The notes under the pieces: model-generated
Seen by the model: the letters and a program-made list of their open reading frames with translations, nothing else
Database searches by the model: none
Told to the model about the DNA's origin: nothing
Program-made: the position numbers and the translations under genes
In this document: positions 37,190 through 49,900 of the stretch, one piece after another
Layout of the letters: every line of letters begins with the position of its first letter
How positions within the stretch are numbered: the first letter of the stretch is position 1
Assembly (NCBI RefSeq): GCF_000524195.1
Contig: NW_020170381.1
Coordinates: forward strand, 3,056,401-3,120,400
Length of the DNA: 64,000 nucleotides
Direction of reading: 5' to 3'
From: Echinococcus granulosus
Lineage: Eukaryota; Platyhelminthes; Cestoda; Cyclophyllidea; Taeniidae

Positions 37190-37897
37190 GGTGAACCATC
37201 TAAAAGTAATTTTACGGAGTTGTTTACCGTAACAAGATGAAGATATTAAAAAAGTGAACTGCAATACCTCCTCCAGCTCTCTAATAGTTGGATAGAATGC
37301 AGATGGATATGGATGGGCAGCACTGGAGTGAGAACAGAGTGGCAAGAAGGAATAAAAGCGAAGCCTTATCCCCAAGAAACTATGTTGCAATCCACCCCAT
37401 ATTAAGTAACTCTGCTTTTAGGCCAGAATTTCCACGAAAAGCGATGAATATGCATGGTGATCTGCACATTCCCCCTTCATGCCAAAACATTTCCCATGCA
37501 GAACGGAGCCCCAGATCCAGTGGGGTTGCCAATAGGCGTCAGTGGAGTTGCTGTCAAGTGCTTTCTAAATTGCATGGAATTTCGATGACTGGAATGGTTG
37601 GCTTGTGGGAGTTTTTCCTACAGCACCGATTACTTTGTGACGGCTGACACGGGATGATGACCGAGGCGAGCTCCAAGGTAGACGTGCAGAAGGGGAGAGG
37701 GACAATGTCATGAGTTATTTGTTTGACTCTCGGTTTCGGTAACAGACCACCTAGGGTCTCCGTCATTGTATCTTCTCCGGGAGGTCTGTCCTCCGAGCCG
37801 TGTCAGTACCCTTCAGCCCTACTGTATGTCGAAAATATATCCTGTGCTTGCGGATACTACTTTCTTTCGTCTTCAGGGAAAGCTCGAGGCGCTGTAT
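37190..37897 (+). mobile_element. Miniature LTR element, 3' part with internal region and LTR
   Basis: The internal sequence from GGTGAACCATCTAAA onward matches the interior of the element at 4402-5460, including TATGGCTGGGCAGC-like and GTGAGAACA blocks. A strong purine run at about 37688-37701 (CAGAAGGGGAGAGGGA) is followed by the LTR at 37720-37897, starting at a TTTGTTTGACTCTCGG block and ending GGCGCTGTA. No left LTR was found at the expected distance, so the copy is probably 5' truncated or its left end is too diverged to see. Confidence 0.6.
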
Positions 37898-38239
37898 TAT
37901 TTCATCTAGATGACTTCAGAGGAAGCAGAAATCGTTATCTAAAATACAATGATAGTTACGAGATTCTTCAGATAAAGATATTATTATGCACAAAGTAGAC
38001 TTTCTTCACAATTTTCTTGGAACGTACTCACAAATCATAAGTTTATTACTGAATTTTTAATCACAGAAGGGGTGCTATTTCTAAATAATATAAAATAACA
38101 AAAACTGAAGTTCTATGACACCATTGGTAGCGTTTAGATTCTTCTCACTCTTTTAAATTTTGTATAAAGGTGGTTAAAATGTTTATTTCATTGTTCTATT
38201 TGGATTAATATTGCTCCATCAAATCCATCAGCCTTTGCT

Positions 38240-38340
38240 GATGTCGTAAGAAGTCACAGTGGTAGGGCAGAAAATACATTACCAAGTCTACTAAACGGCC
38301 TGAATGCCATACCGCCAGACGAGAGCACAATGACCTATGA
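38240..38340 (-). repeat. Degenerate LTR fragment
   Basis: On the minus strand, blocks resembling CATTGTATCATCGTCTGGCGG, CAGGCCGTNTAGTAG and TATTTTCTGCCC follow the family order. Both ends are missing. Confidence 0.4.
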
Positions 38341-41300
38341 TGAGTGTGAATTCAAACTTACGGATAATTGAACGAATAATCTCATCCCTGCTTTTGCTTC
38401 TCTATTCATCTCCTATTTCGACGGTAACGTTGAATTCGCGAGCCTCCTTATACTTTACTCTCATTAAGGCTACCACGGCAACTGCACAGCATCAGTTTAT
38501 GGCACGGATATCCCACCTTCAGCAAGGAATTTTAGCACCGTCAGATGATCACACATACCAAAATCTTCCATTTGTGTGGGTGCTGAGATGTTTGTTTATC
38601 ACATGTCACCATCTTTGGCGTATCAGATCAATTTTGTTCAGGGACTAAATTTCACCCACCCACAGGATGCTTATGATGAAACAGAACGTGGTGCAGTGAA
38701 AACCGATATATGTGAGCCACCAAACACGTCAATTTCATGTGTAACTTGGCGTTATGACACTAATTGCTGCAGACCTTTGTTGCGATGTTTACTCCACCAC
38801 TATTCTCTGCGTTATCGTGCATGTGACACACTTGGAAAGTTTAAACTCTTATGTGACTACTCACACCGCGAAGAATCACATTAGACTCAAGTGCTGTGCT
38901 AGTTCACATTCTGGAGTAAGGCAAAATAATCCCTCGCTGCATCAAGTTTTCTGATTATGTGGCAAAGCGCCCTTTCGTGGTAATGAATCGCTGAGCTACT
39001 TTGTTGTTCAAAACTTGCTTTCCGGAGTGGCGGTGGATCTTTTACCGATCCACTATTGCATAGTTCTCCCTCTACTTGCAATGAAGGAAGGAAAGGAACG
39101 AAATATTCCCCGAAGTAAAAGTATATCCGAGAATAATGGTCGTCAATACTATCGAATAAGTATGCGATGGGACAAATCTTTATGGCAGTTTTATGGTAAA
39201 CTGTTGAATCAAGGGAAGGCTTTGATTCCAAAGGAATTGTTTGATTTTCTGAAGCCAGGTGATTGCCATCGGGGTTTTTTTGTGAAACGGGTGATAGCTT
39301 GGTGTGCATGAGGAACTAGAGAGATCATATGACCGCCTTGGAATTGTTTACTTCAATCATGTGATACACAACCAGGAAATGGTCGCACATTGTTAAAATC
39401 TTTGTTCCCCCTTAGAATACACTATCCTATTTGCTTCACTTTGGTGCAACCAAGCCTAATTTGAATGGCTGGAAAGGTGGGCAATTTAAGAGATTTACAT
39501 TTGGATCTTTTTTGATTCCTCCATAACTCCGTAATGTTAGGCGATATACTGCTTCACTTTGAGCAATTGTAAAGTACCAGATGACCCAGAAAGACCTTCC
39601 ATTTATTGTTATGGTATTGCAATGTACTGTGCAATTAGCGTCTACCAAAGAGAAAAGGGCAACACGCTAATCCTACCTACGACCTGCCAAAAGCCGCTGA
39701 TGATGAAATCTATTTACAGACCCGTGTTTGATTAACTGAGAATGAACTGTAGAAGATACTTGAAACCTTAGCTTTCAGCATATTACCACCTCTATCTTGT
39801 TAAGGAAGCTAATGACGCTTTGGTTGAAGGAGACAGTTAAAGAAATTTCAGCCTTCTAGTTAATTAACACCTTACCACGGGCAATTGCAGTTTTGTGTCG
39901 GTGTGTGTCAACGCGTCAGCACCCACCCCCCTTGTGGAAATCGCCGATGTGGCAAAGATCCGAGTCAAGAGTCAAGTCAGCCAATCTCGCAAGTCACAGT
40001 TCCATTAATGTGCAGTTGAGGAGGCGACAAAACAACTGCAGCTGAGGCGATAAGACCCTATGCCAGCATTTGCTCGACCCTCATCTCTGTTGGCTGTTGA
40101 AAATAAGCCTTGGTTTGTGCTGACGCCTCGGTTATTGGGAAGCTGATACATCCTCAGCACTAAAGTATAGCGTTATTTGCGTCTGTAATAGATTTCAGAA
40201 ATTAGCTATTTATGGTTATGATTCCACCTCCTACACTTCTAAGTTTTTGATATTCGAAGAATAAGTCCCGTTTGAATGCATTGGCTTGTGATCCCAAATT
40301 CCGTCGCTGCCACTTTCTATCGCTCTAGCTGCATTTCGCAAAGTGAATTCAACAGGCGAGTGCTCCAAAAAATGTGGACGATAGCACTTTTGATAAATTA
40401 CAACCACTCCTCTGTTGTGGAATGTAGACGAAATTAATTCCCCGATCAGGGGATAAAACTACGCATTAATAAGACAGCATTAATTGAATGAATGATTGAA
40501 GTGAAGGTCAACTTGAGATAGTATAATGGAGCAGAAATTTCGAGACTATATACAGTAGTTGTTTATGAATCTTGAAAATAATGAAATGACCCTAAGGGAG
40601 AACAGGTGTTTGCATCCTTTAGAAAAAGAGTAACTAAATTTTAATCAACTGACTTCTCAAAATGTGACGAAATCCGCTTTTGATCTTCTACATTAATAGA
40701 ACAAACTGGTTATTAATTTACAACCCTAATGATTTGCGGACACCACAATAGAGTGCACTAAAACGTAAGAGGCGTCCCGAAGTCAACGCACAATTACTCA
40801 CCCGAGAATGTGCAGGAGGAACCCAGTTGGAGAAAACCGTACACATCACCCAACCCCGAAAAGCATGTTTAACTTCCACTCTGAAACGCTTCACTCGGTT
40901 TGGCGCACCAAGACCGAGAAATACCTGACAACGGGTGCCAAACACTTGAATTGTCAATAACGCCCCATGACAGGCACTATTTGTCGAGCTCGACCCTTCA
41001 AAATGCGTTAATCAGACAGCAGCAACACCAACCATGGAACGCAAAATCACCCATTTAAGGGGCCAGGACCTCACGACGAGTCCAAGAAGGTGTCCCACGC
41101 CGAATTTCCCGGCCATTCATCGTAGACACTAGCAAACGCTGGTGTTATGGGCTTGAATTGCTGAATCACGTTCTGAGATTGCCATTCAGTTCGCAGCTTA
41201 AAGGTAAGGACTATAATGACCATCCAGCAAACTAGTTCTCCAGGTGTAAAAATGACCGCATTGTCTCAAAGCCCAGAAACCCGCTTAAACGCAAATAGAA

Positions 41301-41540
41301 ATCAGAAAAACACTTTCAATATTACGTTGGCAGTCATAAGAGACGAAAGAATAAAGGCAATTGGAAATAATATTAACATACACAAGCGGGGGTGGTGGGT
41401 GTGGGTGTCTTGACTTGTGCTCAACGATATAAGGAGCTGAAGAGATACATATGTACAAAGAAAACTAATGTTAAACTGCGTGCTTTGGTTGCATAAAAAT
41501 GCGTGTATGTATAAGTGTTGATGTCAGTGGATTCTACATA
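38341..41540. other. Gene-free DNA downstream of the FAM53-like gene
   Basis: About 3.2 kb with short frames on both strands, the longest 136 codons on the minus strand at 38899-39309. None has a recognisable domain or fits as an exon of the adjacent gene, whose stop codon and C-terminal motif are clear. Confidence 0.4.
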
Positions 41541-41547
41541 AACCAGT

Positions 41548-41590
41548 AGAATTTGTGTGTGCGTGTGTGAGTTTATGTATATATACACTC
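41548..41590. repeat. GT-rich and AT-rich simple sequence
   Basis: A TGTGTGTGCGTGTGTGAG tract passes into ATGTATATATACA. It lies just beyond the 3' end of the FAM53-like gene. Confidence 0.6.
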
Positions 41591-41625
41591 CCTGTACGGG
41601 CGTTAGGCACTCAACAGCATCTCTC

Positions 41626-44600
41626 TCAATCCTGCTCAATCATATCAATATCCAACTCTCTAAACTTCTCAGCCGAGGCAGAGACCTCCTCTGTCTGCAT
41701 GGGAGAGCATCTTCGTCGGTGATTCAGACCTGGAGCAATACCTCCGAAGGAATCCTCATCGTCCACCTCATCCTCATCGCTGTCATCACTGAAGGCCACA
41801 ATGTTCGCACTGTTGGCCTTGAACGAGCAAGGAGAGCCCTCGGTGGAACACGAATTGTGGCGGTGGTCCGCCTCTGCATCCACTTCCTCCGATGAGGGCG
41901 AGGGTGCAATGGGACGGAAACGAGTTTGGGGCGGCGGCGTCAGAGTTCCGGCGTCGTACTCTTCCAAAGCGCAACAAGACTGGTTTTGGTGTTGAATAAG
42001 GGTTGCCTCGTTGGATTCTTCTTCTTCACTGGCTTCAGAAAGGCCGGATAGCTCCTTTCGGCAACAGGACATTAGAAATGCGGTTTCTGAATCCTAACAG
42101 ATGAAAAGGCAGTTCCCAGTACAATTAACTCCAAAAAGGCTGACTCAGGACTCGTAAATATGGTGGAAGCATAGAAGCAAGATGCTGACCTGTGGGAAGA
42201 CAGAGACATCTGCTTGGCCCTGTTGCTGTTGCTGCAAGCGGAGGGGGCTAACCGAGGTTTCCTGGCCGACCATCGCAGTCTCTACAGTGGTGCTGATGAC
42301 AGCGACGTCGGGGTTGAAGGACGCACTGTCAAAGGAGCCCGTGTGTTGGTGTGAGCCGAAGAGAAAGGCGCCACTGTCGGCCTCAAAAATTAGACCCACG
42401 TCGTGGCTACATCGGCGGCGCTTGAGTCCCACCTGGCGCGAGAGACACTCCGTGGAGGCAACCGAACCACAGACGCAGGTTGGTGCACCCCCTGCATCTG
42501 CCGGCTGTGACTGACAGCGCAGTTTTGCCGCCTCCATCGCACAGCTATGGTGCTGCTGCAGAAGCAGCTGTTGTTGCTGCTGCTGGTGCTCGAAAGCTGC
42601 AAGACTGGTTGTTGAGTCATCAAAATGCAACACCTTCAGGTCCATGGGTTTACTGACAAGACCGCAGTGGTGTATCAGGTTTCCCACCTATTTCGAAACA
42701 GTAACAACAGTCCTTACACCTAGCCACAATTCAGCTGGAGTAAAGGAAATTGTGACAAGGGAGATCGCTTTACAAAAGGAGGGGGAGCGGAGGGATCACC
42801 TGAGTGGGGTGTTGATCGGAGTTGGTTGAACTGCTGCAGGAGGAATGTGAGAGACTGCAGCTGTCCTGGAAGAAGCCCGAGGAGGCGGCAGAAACCGTGG
42901 GACGAGGGAGGGATGTGGAGGATGGTACGGCGATACCACCACAGGGTGAGGAGATAGTATCGGGGGAGAAGGCAGTGATTGGGTTTGTCGACTCACCTTC
43001 ATCGCCGGTCAGGCTCATTCGCCGCGACTGAGTTGTTGGGGTAAATGCGGATAGACGACTGTGAAGTGCAAGAAGGGAGGCGCAAGAAGCGACTTTAAAG
43101 TACCGGACGAAAACAATTTATTCGGGGCAAAGTAGCAGTGAGGAAAGTGGCAGCATACTGGAACCCCACTTTTTTTTAATTTACTCAAAAGAATTAGATT
43201 ATCACATTACTGGGAGGTATTGGTAGTGGAAGAGGAGATTTAACTGAAATTCGTTCCGTAGTTTGCAAAAGCCTTCATGCACTAGATCCTTGAAGTTCTT
43301 AGTTGTTACAAAGTTTGATAAGTACAAATCCTTTTAACGGTTGCATGAAACTGCCCTGTCATTAGCACTCCTCGGCACAACTTTTGTAATAAAGACGTTA
43401 TGGAAATGAACTCACTGGTGGCTAAAATCACCCGCATTTGATGCGGAGGAAGAAATACAGGCAAGAGAAGGTGGCTTGCGCAGCCTCACATCTCCAACGA
43501 GCTCGGACACGGTGCTTCCAAATACCACGCTGTGACGGGAACAGCCTGCAGGTCCCGGGTGGATCACGTAGCGCCTGTTGCCAGAAGCGATCGGATGATG
43601 CCAGGAGAGGCGAGAGGTGGTCGAACTGGGCTGGTGAACTGCGGTGTTTGCATTTCGCAGTTTGACGCATCCAGAGGCGACAAGTGCGTAGGCGGTGGAG
43701 GAGAGTGCGGAGTTACTGATGCCGGTAACGGCGGTGGTGGAGACATTAGTCGTAGCGGGCGAGTAAAGGGCTCTTTGCGAGATGCGGAGAGCAATGGGTC
43801 GGGCAATGGTCCTACGAGAACCGGTGCCACTTGCAAGTTTTTGGTTCGAGCTCGCGCTTTGCGAACGACAGGAGCGCTTCAAGGGCGGATATCGAGAGGG
43901 TATCTCCTCATTTGTTTCGAGTCGGTGCTGACAGAAACAACAACTTTTTCTTCCTCCTGCCTCAAACCAGGTTCCTACATCCACGGTTGTTGGAAAGATT
44001 GGGGCAGGACCATCGGGTGCACTTGTAGATACTATGAAATGGGAAAAGGGATATTAATGGCAGTTTTTTGTTCCTAAGACAAGTCATCTTTTGTGGCCGG
44101 TCGATGACTCACGACGCAGCTTAAATGACGCGATGCCTGGTTGCGTGTGTGAGTGGCTACGGCCTTAGACATACACAAACTAGGCACTGATACACACAAG
44201 TCTCCAGGATTCAGGTAGGATACTTTTGGTAAGTCAGCGTGTTACTTATGAGTACCAGTAATCTTGAATAATTACGAACTTAGTGTGGCTGAACCACAGT
44301 GTTGTAATAAATTCAAATAGGTATTCAACACACAATATTCTTTGATATTATGTTCACTAGCGCATTGCAAAACCCAAGTTCCGTAATTAACGCATGAAAA
44401 GTTAGCCGGAGTGGGCCTAAGTATTAGACGATAACATATCAAAGGGTATGTGGAGGTTTCACATTCCTTAATGGTAGTAATACTTACGGCAATGTTGTAG
44501 GGTTGGTGGATGATGATTTGACCCAATCGAGAACCCATCACTATTTTCAGGGCCGCGGGAGGATGATGAGAGGGAAAACGCACAACCGGCCTAAGTTGTT

Positions 44601-45742
44601 TTTTGCAGATGAGGCGGTGACGACGGTGGGATGGAGAGAGTAGCGGGCAAGCAGAGGAGAAGGAGGGAGGCGAGGAGGGAGAGAAAAAACGGGCAAGCGT
44701 TAGGAGTTGGCAAAGACAAAGCAGGCGCGCGCGTGCGCGCACATTGGCAGCAAGCCAAATAGACCGCCAGGCGTCAACGCACACCAACGGTTGCATGTAC
44801 GAGGGCGTCGCGCTGCGCGATGTGATGCGTCACGTGCATAGTCGTGGCAGGCGCACGCACGTACGCACGCCGTGTTAGTGTATGCCAAGGCATGGGGTTA
44901 AATACAGTTGTGAAACCACTGCACACTCACACGTACGCACCGCCGATGCGTCACGTGTAGTGTGTGCACACTGCCTTAACGAAGAGGCGCGTTCGCGCCA
45001 AAGACAAGCACGAATGCACGCACTTGGCTAGCTCGCTAAACGCTAGGGCATTCGGGCGCGTACGCCTACACACACACAACTCGACGAGCGTAGCACAAAC
45101 CTGGATGAAATTTGCGAGCATCCCTGCACATAGGCACGTATCAACATTTGATGATTTTGAAACTCTTCTCATACCGACTCAAGTGGGTATCTTGACTACC
45201 TGTCGCCTCAACGACACGATGGCGATGGACAATTTTTACGTAAGAACTGAGCCGGTCTAATGAGGTGGGAGTATTGTTATATTAAAACTAAACACAGCAA
45301 GCAAAATTGGGGTTAAAAACGCATGAACGCGAGCCAGCAGTAGCTCACGCATGTAGGATTTCCTGTGACTATTGCTTTTGTGTAAACAAAACAATTCTAC
45401 CCCACTTTGGAAATTATTGGGATGACTCACCCAACTCTCGGAGGAGTCCTCATTACCAGAGTCGCAGGTGGCCGAACTACCATCCACATCTGATGGAGTG
45501 GCAGATCGCTGCTGATTTATGGGGATGATGTCGTACACTTCCTCGTTGGTGAAGTTGACCGCCTTAGGACGTCGCGCACGAGGAATGAATCTGGCCTGAG
45601 AGAGATCGGCAGGTTCCACAAGGCCGAGATCGTAGGGAGTGTCCTGCAGGTTCGAACACTTAAGTCGTTCCGCCAGCACCGAGATGGAAGAAGGAGGGCG
45701 GACGAGGGGTGCCCGAGGGGATTCTGCGCTCGTCTCAGACAT
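41626..45742 (-). CDS. FAM53 (simplet)-like protein, 6 exons
   Basis: Exons in gene order 45742-45431, 44590-44488, 43974-43490, 43027-42800, 42687-42190 and 42093-41626 join in phase to 697 residues. Three features recall the FAM53 family: YPPLKRSCRSQS (167-178), matching the PP-K-R-x-C-R-S-x-S signature; a basic LKRRRCSHD patch in exon 5; and the acidic end FRELDIDMIEQD (686-697), like the DLDLNLIEEN terminus of FAM53C. There are also KAVNF (60-64), an RVxF-like candidate phosphatase-1 docking site; RRMSLT (302-306), a basophilic kinase-type site; a glutamine-rich run in exon 5; and acidic serine-rich tracts. The protein is otherwise low-complexity. Vertebrate FAM53B/simplet is nuclear and needed for beta-catenin nuclear entry; carrying that role over here is inference. 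The ends of exons 2 and 3 are the least certain. A polypyrimidine-CAG acceptor lies nine bases before the ATG. Confidence 0.7.
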
Positions 45743-46090
45743 TATAACATGCTGAAAAAAGGGGAGGAAAGTGAGCTTGAGTCTAAATGACGTGGAGTAC
45801 TAGGACCTCCGCGGCGCGTATGAATGTGTACGCCTCGGAAGCGCTTGGCACGTGGCCAGAGCACAGAAAACTCAACGTGCGGCGGTGGTGGGTGTGTACG
45901 TGTGGAAAGGGCGAGAATGTGTGCGCGCACAATTCATGCGTCCCGTGCGTACACGTACGTCCGTGCCCAGCGCGCGCGCCTGCATTTCTTCTGTTGTCGA
46001 TAGAACGGAAGCGCAGAGCTTTATGTATGCATGTTGTTTGGCTCGCTCTACGCAAAGGCGCATACCTGGACGGTTAATCGGTTTTCGTTC
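44690..46090. promoter_or_regulatory. CpG-rich 5' region of the FAM53-like gene
   Basis: From intron 1 through the first exon into the upstream flank, the DNA is rich in CG steps, with runs such as GCGCGCGCGTGCGCGC (44725-44742) and CACGTACGTCCGTG near 45950. The rest of the window is AT-rich. The 13-mer GATGCGTCACGTG occurs exactly twice, at 44824-44836 and 44945-44957; on the gene's strand it reads CACGTGACGCATC, an E-box overlapping a TGACGCA (ATF/CRE-like) site. This looks like a promoter or enhancer, but no start site can be placed. Confidence 0.45.
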
Positions 46091-47480
46091 GTGCGCATGT
46101 GCAGCAATGGCAAATATATGTTACTACGCACATTTCTTCAGGGTATCTCCACTTCGTATTTGAACCAAACCGATTCTGACTAGTTAAGTCGCATCGTCCA
46201 CTGCAGTTAACCCGTATTTGACTCAGATATACAGTAAGTATTCTCAGAAGCGAATAGATTATGAAAGAGGAACACGACTCCAAAATGGGAAAACCACCGT
46301 ATCTACCATGTGAACCACACTCCCAAAATACACATCTAGAAGTGAAACACCAACAACTGGAGTTTTTGACGCTGATAAAACTGGATAGCAAAATTTCAAA
46401 AACCTTGTCAAAATAATTTAACAGCAACAATAAAAAATTCACAATTTGGATGGGGAACCAGTCATACCGGGAACTACATGAGTCTCCGGAAATTAAAAGC
46501 GACAAAAACAAAACTGGAGCAAAAGATCGACGTCATTTCAATGCAATGGTACAACAGCAGAAGGCGAGCAACTAAGTGAGTAGATAAGGATTCCGGAAAA
46601 GAGGAAACAAATGTACCGCATCTTGGATCGTGCGATTCCTAGATGATTTAAAGCAAAGTAAAAAGGATTATCAATGTCCATAGAAAACTAAACATCAATT
46701 CCGTAAAAGACAAGCTGCTGCACAATACCAAAATACACCAACACCCTCCTTGACTCAGTAATATATGGCAGACCAACGCGATAAAAGGTCCTGAAGAACA
46801 AAAAGTTGAAGAAAACTTGGTGGAAAATGAAATAAACGCCAGGTCGGTTTAACACGAGTAAAAATTTGTACATTAGGAGTAATGGGGTCGAGAAAAGGAG
46901 AGACAGATTCTAAATGAGAATTATTAAAGGTCGAAACACTGGCATAGTGCTACTTCAGCCCTGAAATAACGCAATGCCAGCACGTAAATAATAAGGATGA
47001 GCTGATGTTTAGGACACTACAAGAAGATATTACGTGACAAAAAATGCAGTAAGATTATGTCACAGAACTCCGCAAACAACTTACGATTGCTGACACGATG
47101 GCCACGAACCCCACACTATGCGAATGCCCGCAGCGCGCCCCGAAATGTTCATCTAAGTTAGAAAATTTTAACAAAAGTTATTTGCCCCTAAAATTTTGTA
47201 ACTCAAGGTATTTTTTGTTTTCGTTGATGTAGCGGAGAAGGTTAAAAGACTTTAAAGTTAGCTACACGCACAATTGCAGATGGTCACATGCACAACCACT
47301 TCAGTGACCCATCCCGATACTCCTCGAGGTTAGGCACTCCCGCAAGACAAGAGTCACTACAGCCTAATAATTTGAAAAATAGTTTTTGAAGTCCATATTT
47401 TGCTTTTACGATCCCGGCAGCTTTTATTTAATTCCTTATATATTAATTAGCCTTATAATGGCTTAAATGTTTGCTTACCA
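46091..47480. other. Region upstream of the FAM53-like gene, no gene seen
   Basis: AT-rich DNA. A 145-codon minus-strand frame at 46074-46511 is cysteine- and serine-rich in composition but shows no domain, splice context or similarity to the neighbouring gene, and I do not call it. Confidence 0.4.
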
Positions 47481-47489
47481 CTCAATTAT

Positions 47490-47648
47490 AGTCACAGGCC
47501 ACGTGGGGCTCTGCCATTGCGCCTTTACCGGACAGTCTAACTTTAGGATCATCCAAATAACCCCAAGTTACTGAGCTAGTTCACAATGGATATTCTATCC
47601 GAGTATTATGTCCTCAACCATCTCCGGCAGATCTCGGGGTACCACAAG
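47490..47648 (+). repeat. LTR copy of the miniature element family
   Basis: It contains CACGTGGGGCTCTGCCATTG, a TATTCTATCCGAGTATTATG block and a GGCAGATCTCGGGGTACCACA end, in the family order. The 5' end is diverged. It lies inverted relative to the element that begins at 48261. Confidence 0.5.
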
Positions 47649-48260
47649 CCCTTAGTCGCAATATTAATATATTGTGTCCGAAATGTACGCCCTAGATTTT
47701 GTACCATTTAATAATATGTTAAGTGAGTATAGCATCCCAAGTCACCCCTTTGATGGCAACAAGGCGAAGTATTATGGACAAAAGTACATTTCTAGTCAAC
47801 GAAAGCGTTGGGAGACTACTGACATGAGTAAAAGGCGGTGTTGCAAAAAGAAGGCACGACTTGCAGAGACTCGAGTATTTGTGTATTTTGGCATATATTT
47901 AGCTATATTTTTAAAAGTCGAACTGTGGCTAGTGTTAATTTTACTTCCGAAGTCGGTAGAATTCATACCACTACCTCAGTTATGATAATGATGACGAACA
48001 AAAGAAATGCGAGGCTGTCAGCATTTACCCTGAACCATGTTGGTGAGCGAAAGTACAATGACTGGGATTTAATTACTCGCACGATATAAAGAGCCTAGTT
48101 ATACTGTGCTACTTGAATTATACTGTTAAACTCTTTGCTATGGTCTCGCGTGAGCTTAGGGCTTGCCACTATACTTCCGCTCAGATGGATGCCTCCGGGC
48201 CAAGCTAGTTGCACCCAGATCTTCTGCGAGTCGGTAGTATATGCTATACTCTAGTATTAT

Positions 48261-49217
48261 TGTAGCATCCAGAGACTTTTCTGAAGATTAAAGAAGACAT
48301 AATGCCCGAGAAGAATATTTGTATCCAACACAGTGGGGCTTAGGGCTGACGACACGGCTCGAAGGCCAGCCACGAGACGATGATACAATGGCGGAGCACC
48401 TAAGTGGCTCACTTACCAAAACCAGGAGCTAAGCATATTAAGGAGATCCCCATCCTTTCCATTTAAGAGTCATCTGAGTCATCCTCCTTGGCCAAACTCT
48501 AGCTTCAGTCATCACAACTTTGCCGATGATGTAAGGGAAAACCCACGAGTCAACCATACCAGTCATCGAATTTCCATGCGATCAAAGAGACACTTGAATT
48601 CTTTGTCACCGATCCCACTTATCAGTCCTACTGGGTCTGGAGTTTCACACTGTTTGACAATTGGGTTCGGGGACGGGGAAATGGGCTGGTCATCCTGTGT
48701 GTTCATAGCTAGCCGTAGCTCCACAACCTTTAATCAGTCACGAAACAAAGAACAGAATTTAACACAGTTTCGTATGGGAAGAGTTTCGGGTCTATTCTGT
48801 CTTGCGACATTCTTCTCACTTTGATGCTGACCAGCCGTATCTATCCTAATTCTATCCGGCTAGTGGAGAAGTGAAGGAAGTATTGCAAATCCACATAATT
48901 GATATCTTTGTAGAGGTCTGGCAGACGGCTCTGCAACAAACTACTCCAGGTGGTTTACGTTCATGGCTACTGTTAATAGCCTTCGTGCAGACCACAAAGC
49001 CGAGACTGTTGGTGAAGACAAATGCCATTTTCAGCCCTTCTGTTAGAAATCTTCCCCAATTCTCCCCTCCACAGCATATGCGATTCTTTCGCCCAGCTAA
49101 GGTTTATTACCCAGTAATAGATGTTTAGACAAGTGTTCTTTAAGATCGGGCTTGCTTTCCACCCAGGGAAGGGAGACCCAAATTGGCCAGTTTACCAAAA
49201 CAGAGAGTTAGACAAAC
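48261..49217 (-). mobile_element. Miniature LTR element, minus orientation, one LTR partial
   Basis: The well-preserved LTR at 48261-48436 reads on the minus strand from a TGGTTTTGGTAAGTGAGCC block to GGATGCTACA. Beside it, CCCCATCCTTTCC (48450-48462) is the complement of a purine tract. The interior, read on the minus strand, matches the elements at 4402 and 37190 (AAACCACCTG, CTTCTCCACTAGCC, ATACGGCTGGTCAGC, GTGAGAA blocks). The other end keeps only the outer part of an LTR (about 49177-49217, with TGTTTGTCTAACTCTCTG on the minus strand). It is the third copy with interior sequence and confirms that interior and LTR belong together. Confidence 0.6.
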
Positions 49218-49890
49218 ACCGTTTTGTACCATGTCTCCTTTTCTCATTGAGCAAGCCTCAGTATGCTAAAGCTAATTATTCTCCTTAGTCTGTATGACCC
49301 AAATCTGTAAATCATAGCACAAAAGCTGATTTAAAATTCGGTATTTCGAGCATTTGATTTATGTGATCATTGATAGGAGAATCTTCGCTAGTTCATCAGT
49401 TTCTTCTTATCTAACTTAAGTCATTTCCACCTGTAATTCTGAATCGCTTCTATTTTTAATGCATGCTATTTAAGGTACCCATGTGCTTTAAATCTGCCCA
49501 AGGCTGTGGGCATTTTTCTGCATTTTTGGTTAGTAGAATACGTAATGACGATTGCATTTATCTGTTGCTTAACCTTTTTGAACGGGTCAATAAGGGACTC
49601 TCGTGAGTACTTTTGACGCATAGGGTTACCAACTCACTTTGTTTCCTTATGTCTTGTACAGAGCATCATTAACTTTATCGATGGCAATACCGGGCGACCT
49701 TAGTTTGGTTTGCGTAGCACAAAAAGCGTGATGTATGGCGTGCTTTAGAGCAGATTTGGTTATAGTATTTTACCTTGGCTTCAAACATCATGCTCGAAAG
49801 TGTTTTCCAATTGTGCTTCATTTTTACTGGTTCCCTCCCTCATGTGCTTCTAGGTCAGCTTGGTGGATTCTGCTTGTGCTTCTGTATGCT
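49218..49890. other. Upstream region of the carnitine carrier gene
   Basis: About 670 bp of AT-rich DNA between the LTR element and the carrier gene. It presumably includes the promoter; no core promoter element is evident. Confidence 0.4.
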
Positions 49891-49900
49891 CTAACTTAGC

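Noticed and set aside
46074..46511. A 145-codon minus-strand frame upstream of the FAM53-like gene
   Set aside because: It does not join in phase to the first exon and has no domain. The start of the FAM53-like protein is well placed at 45742.
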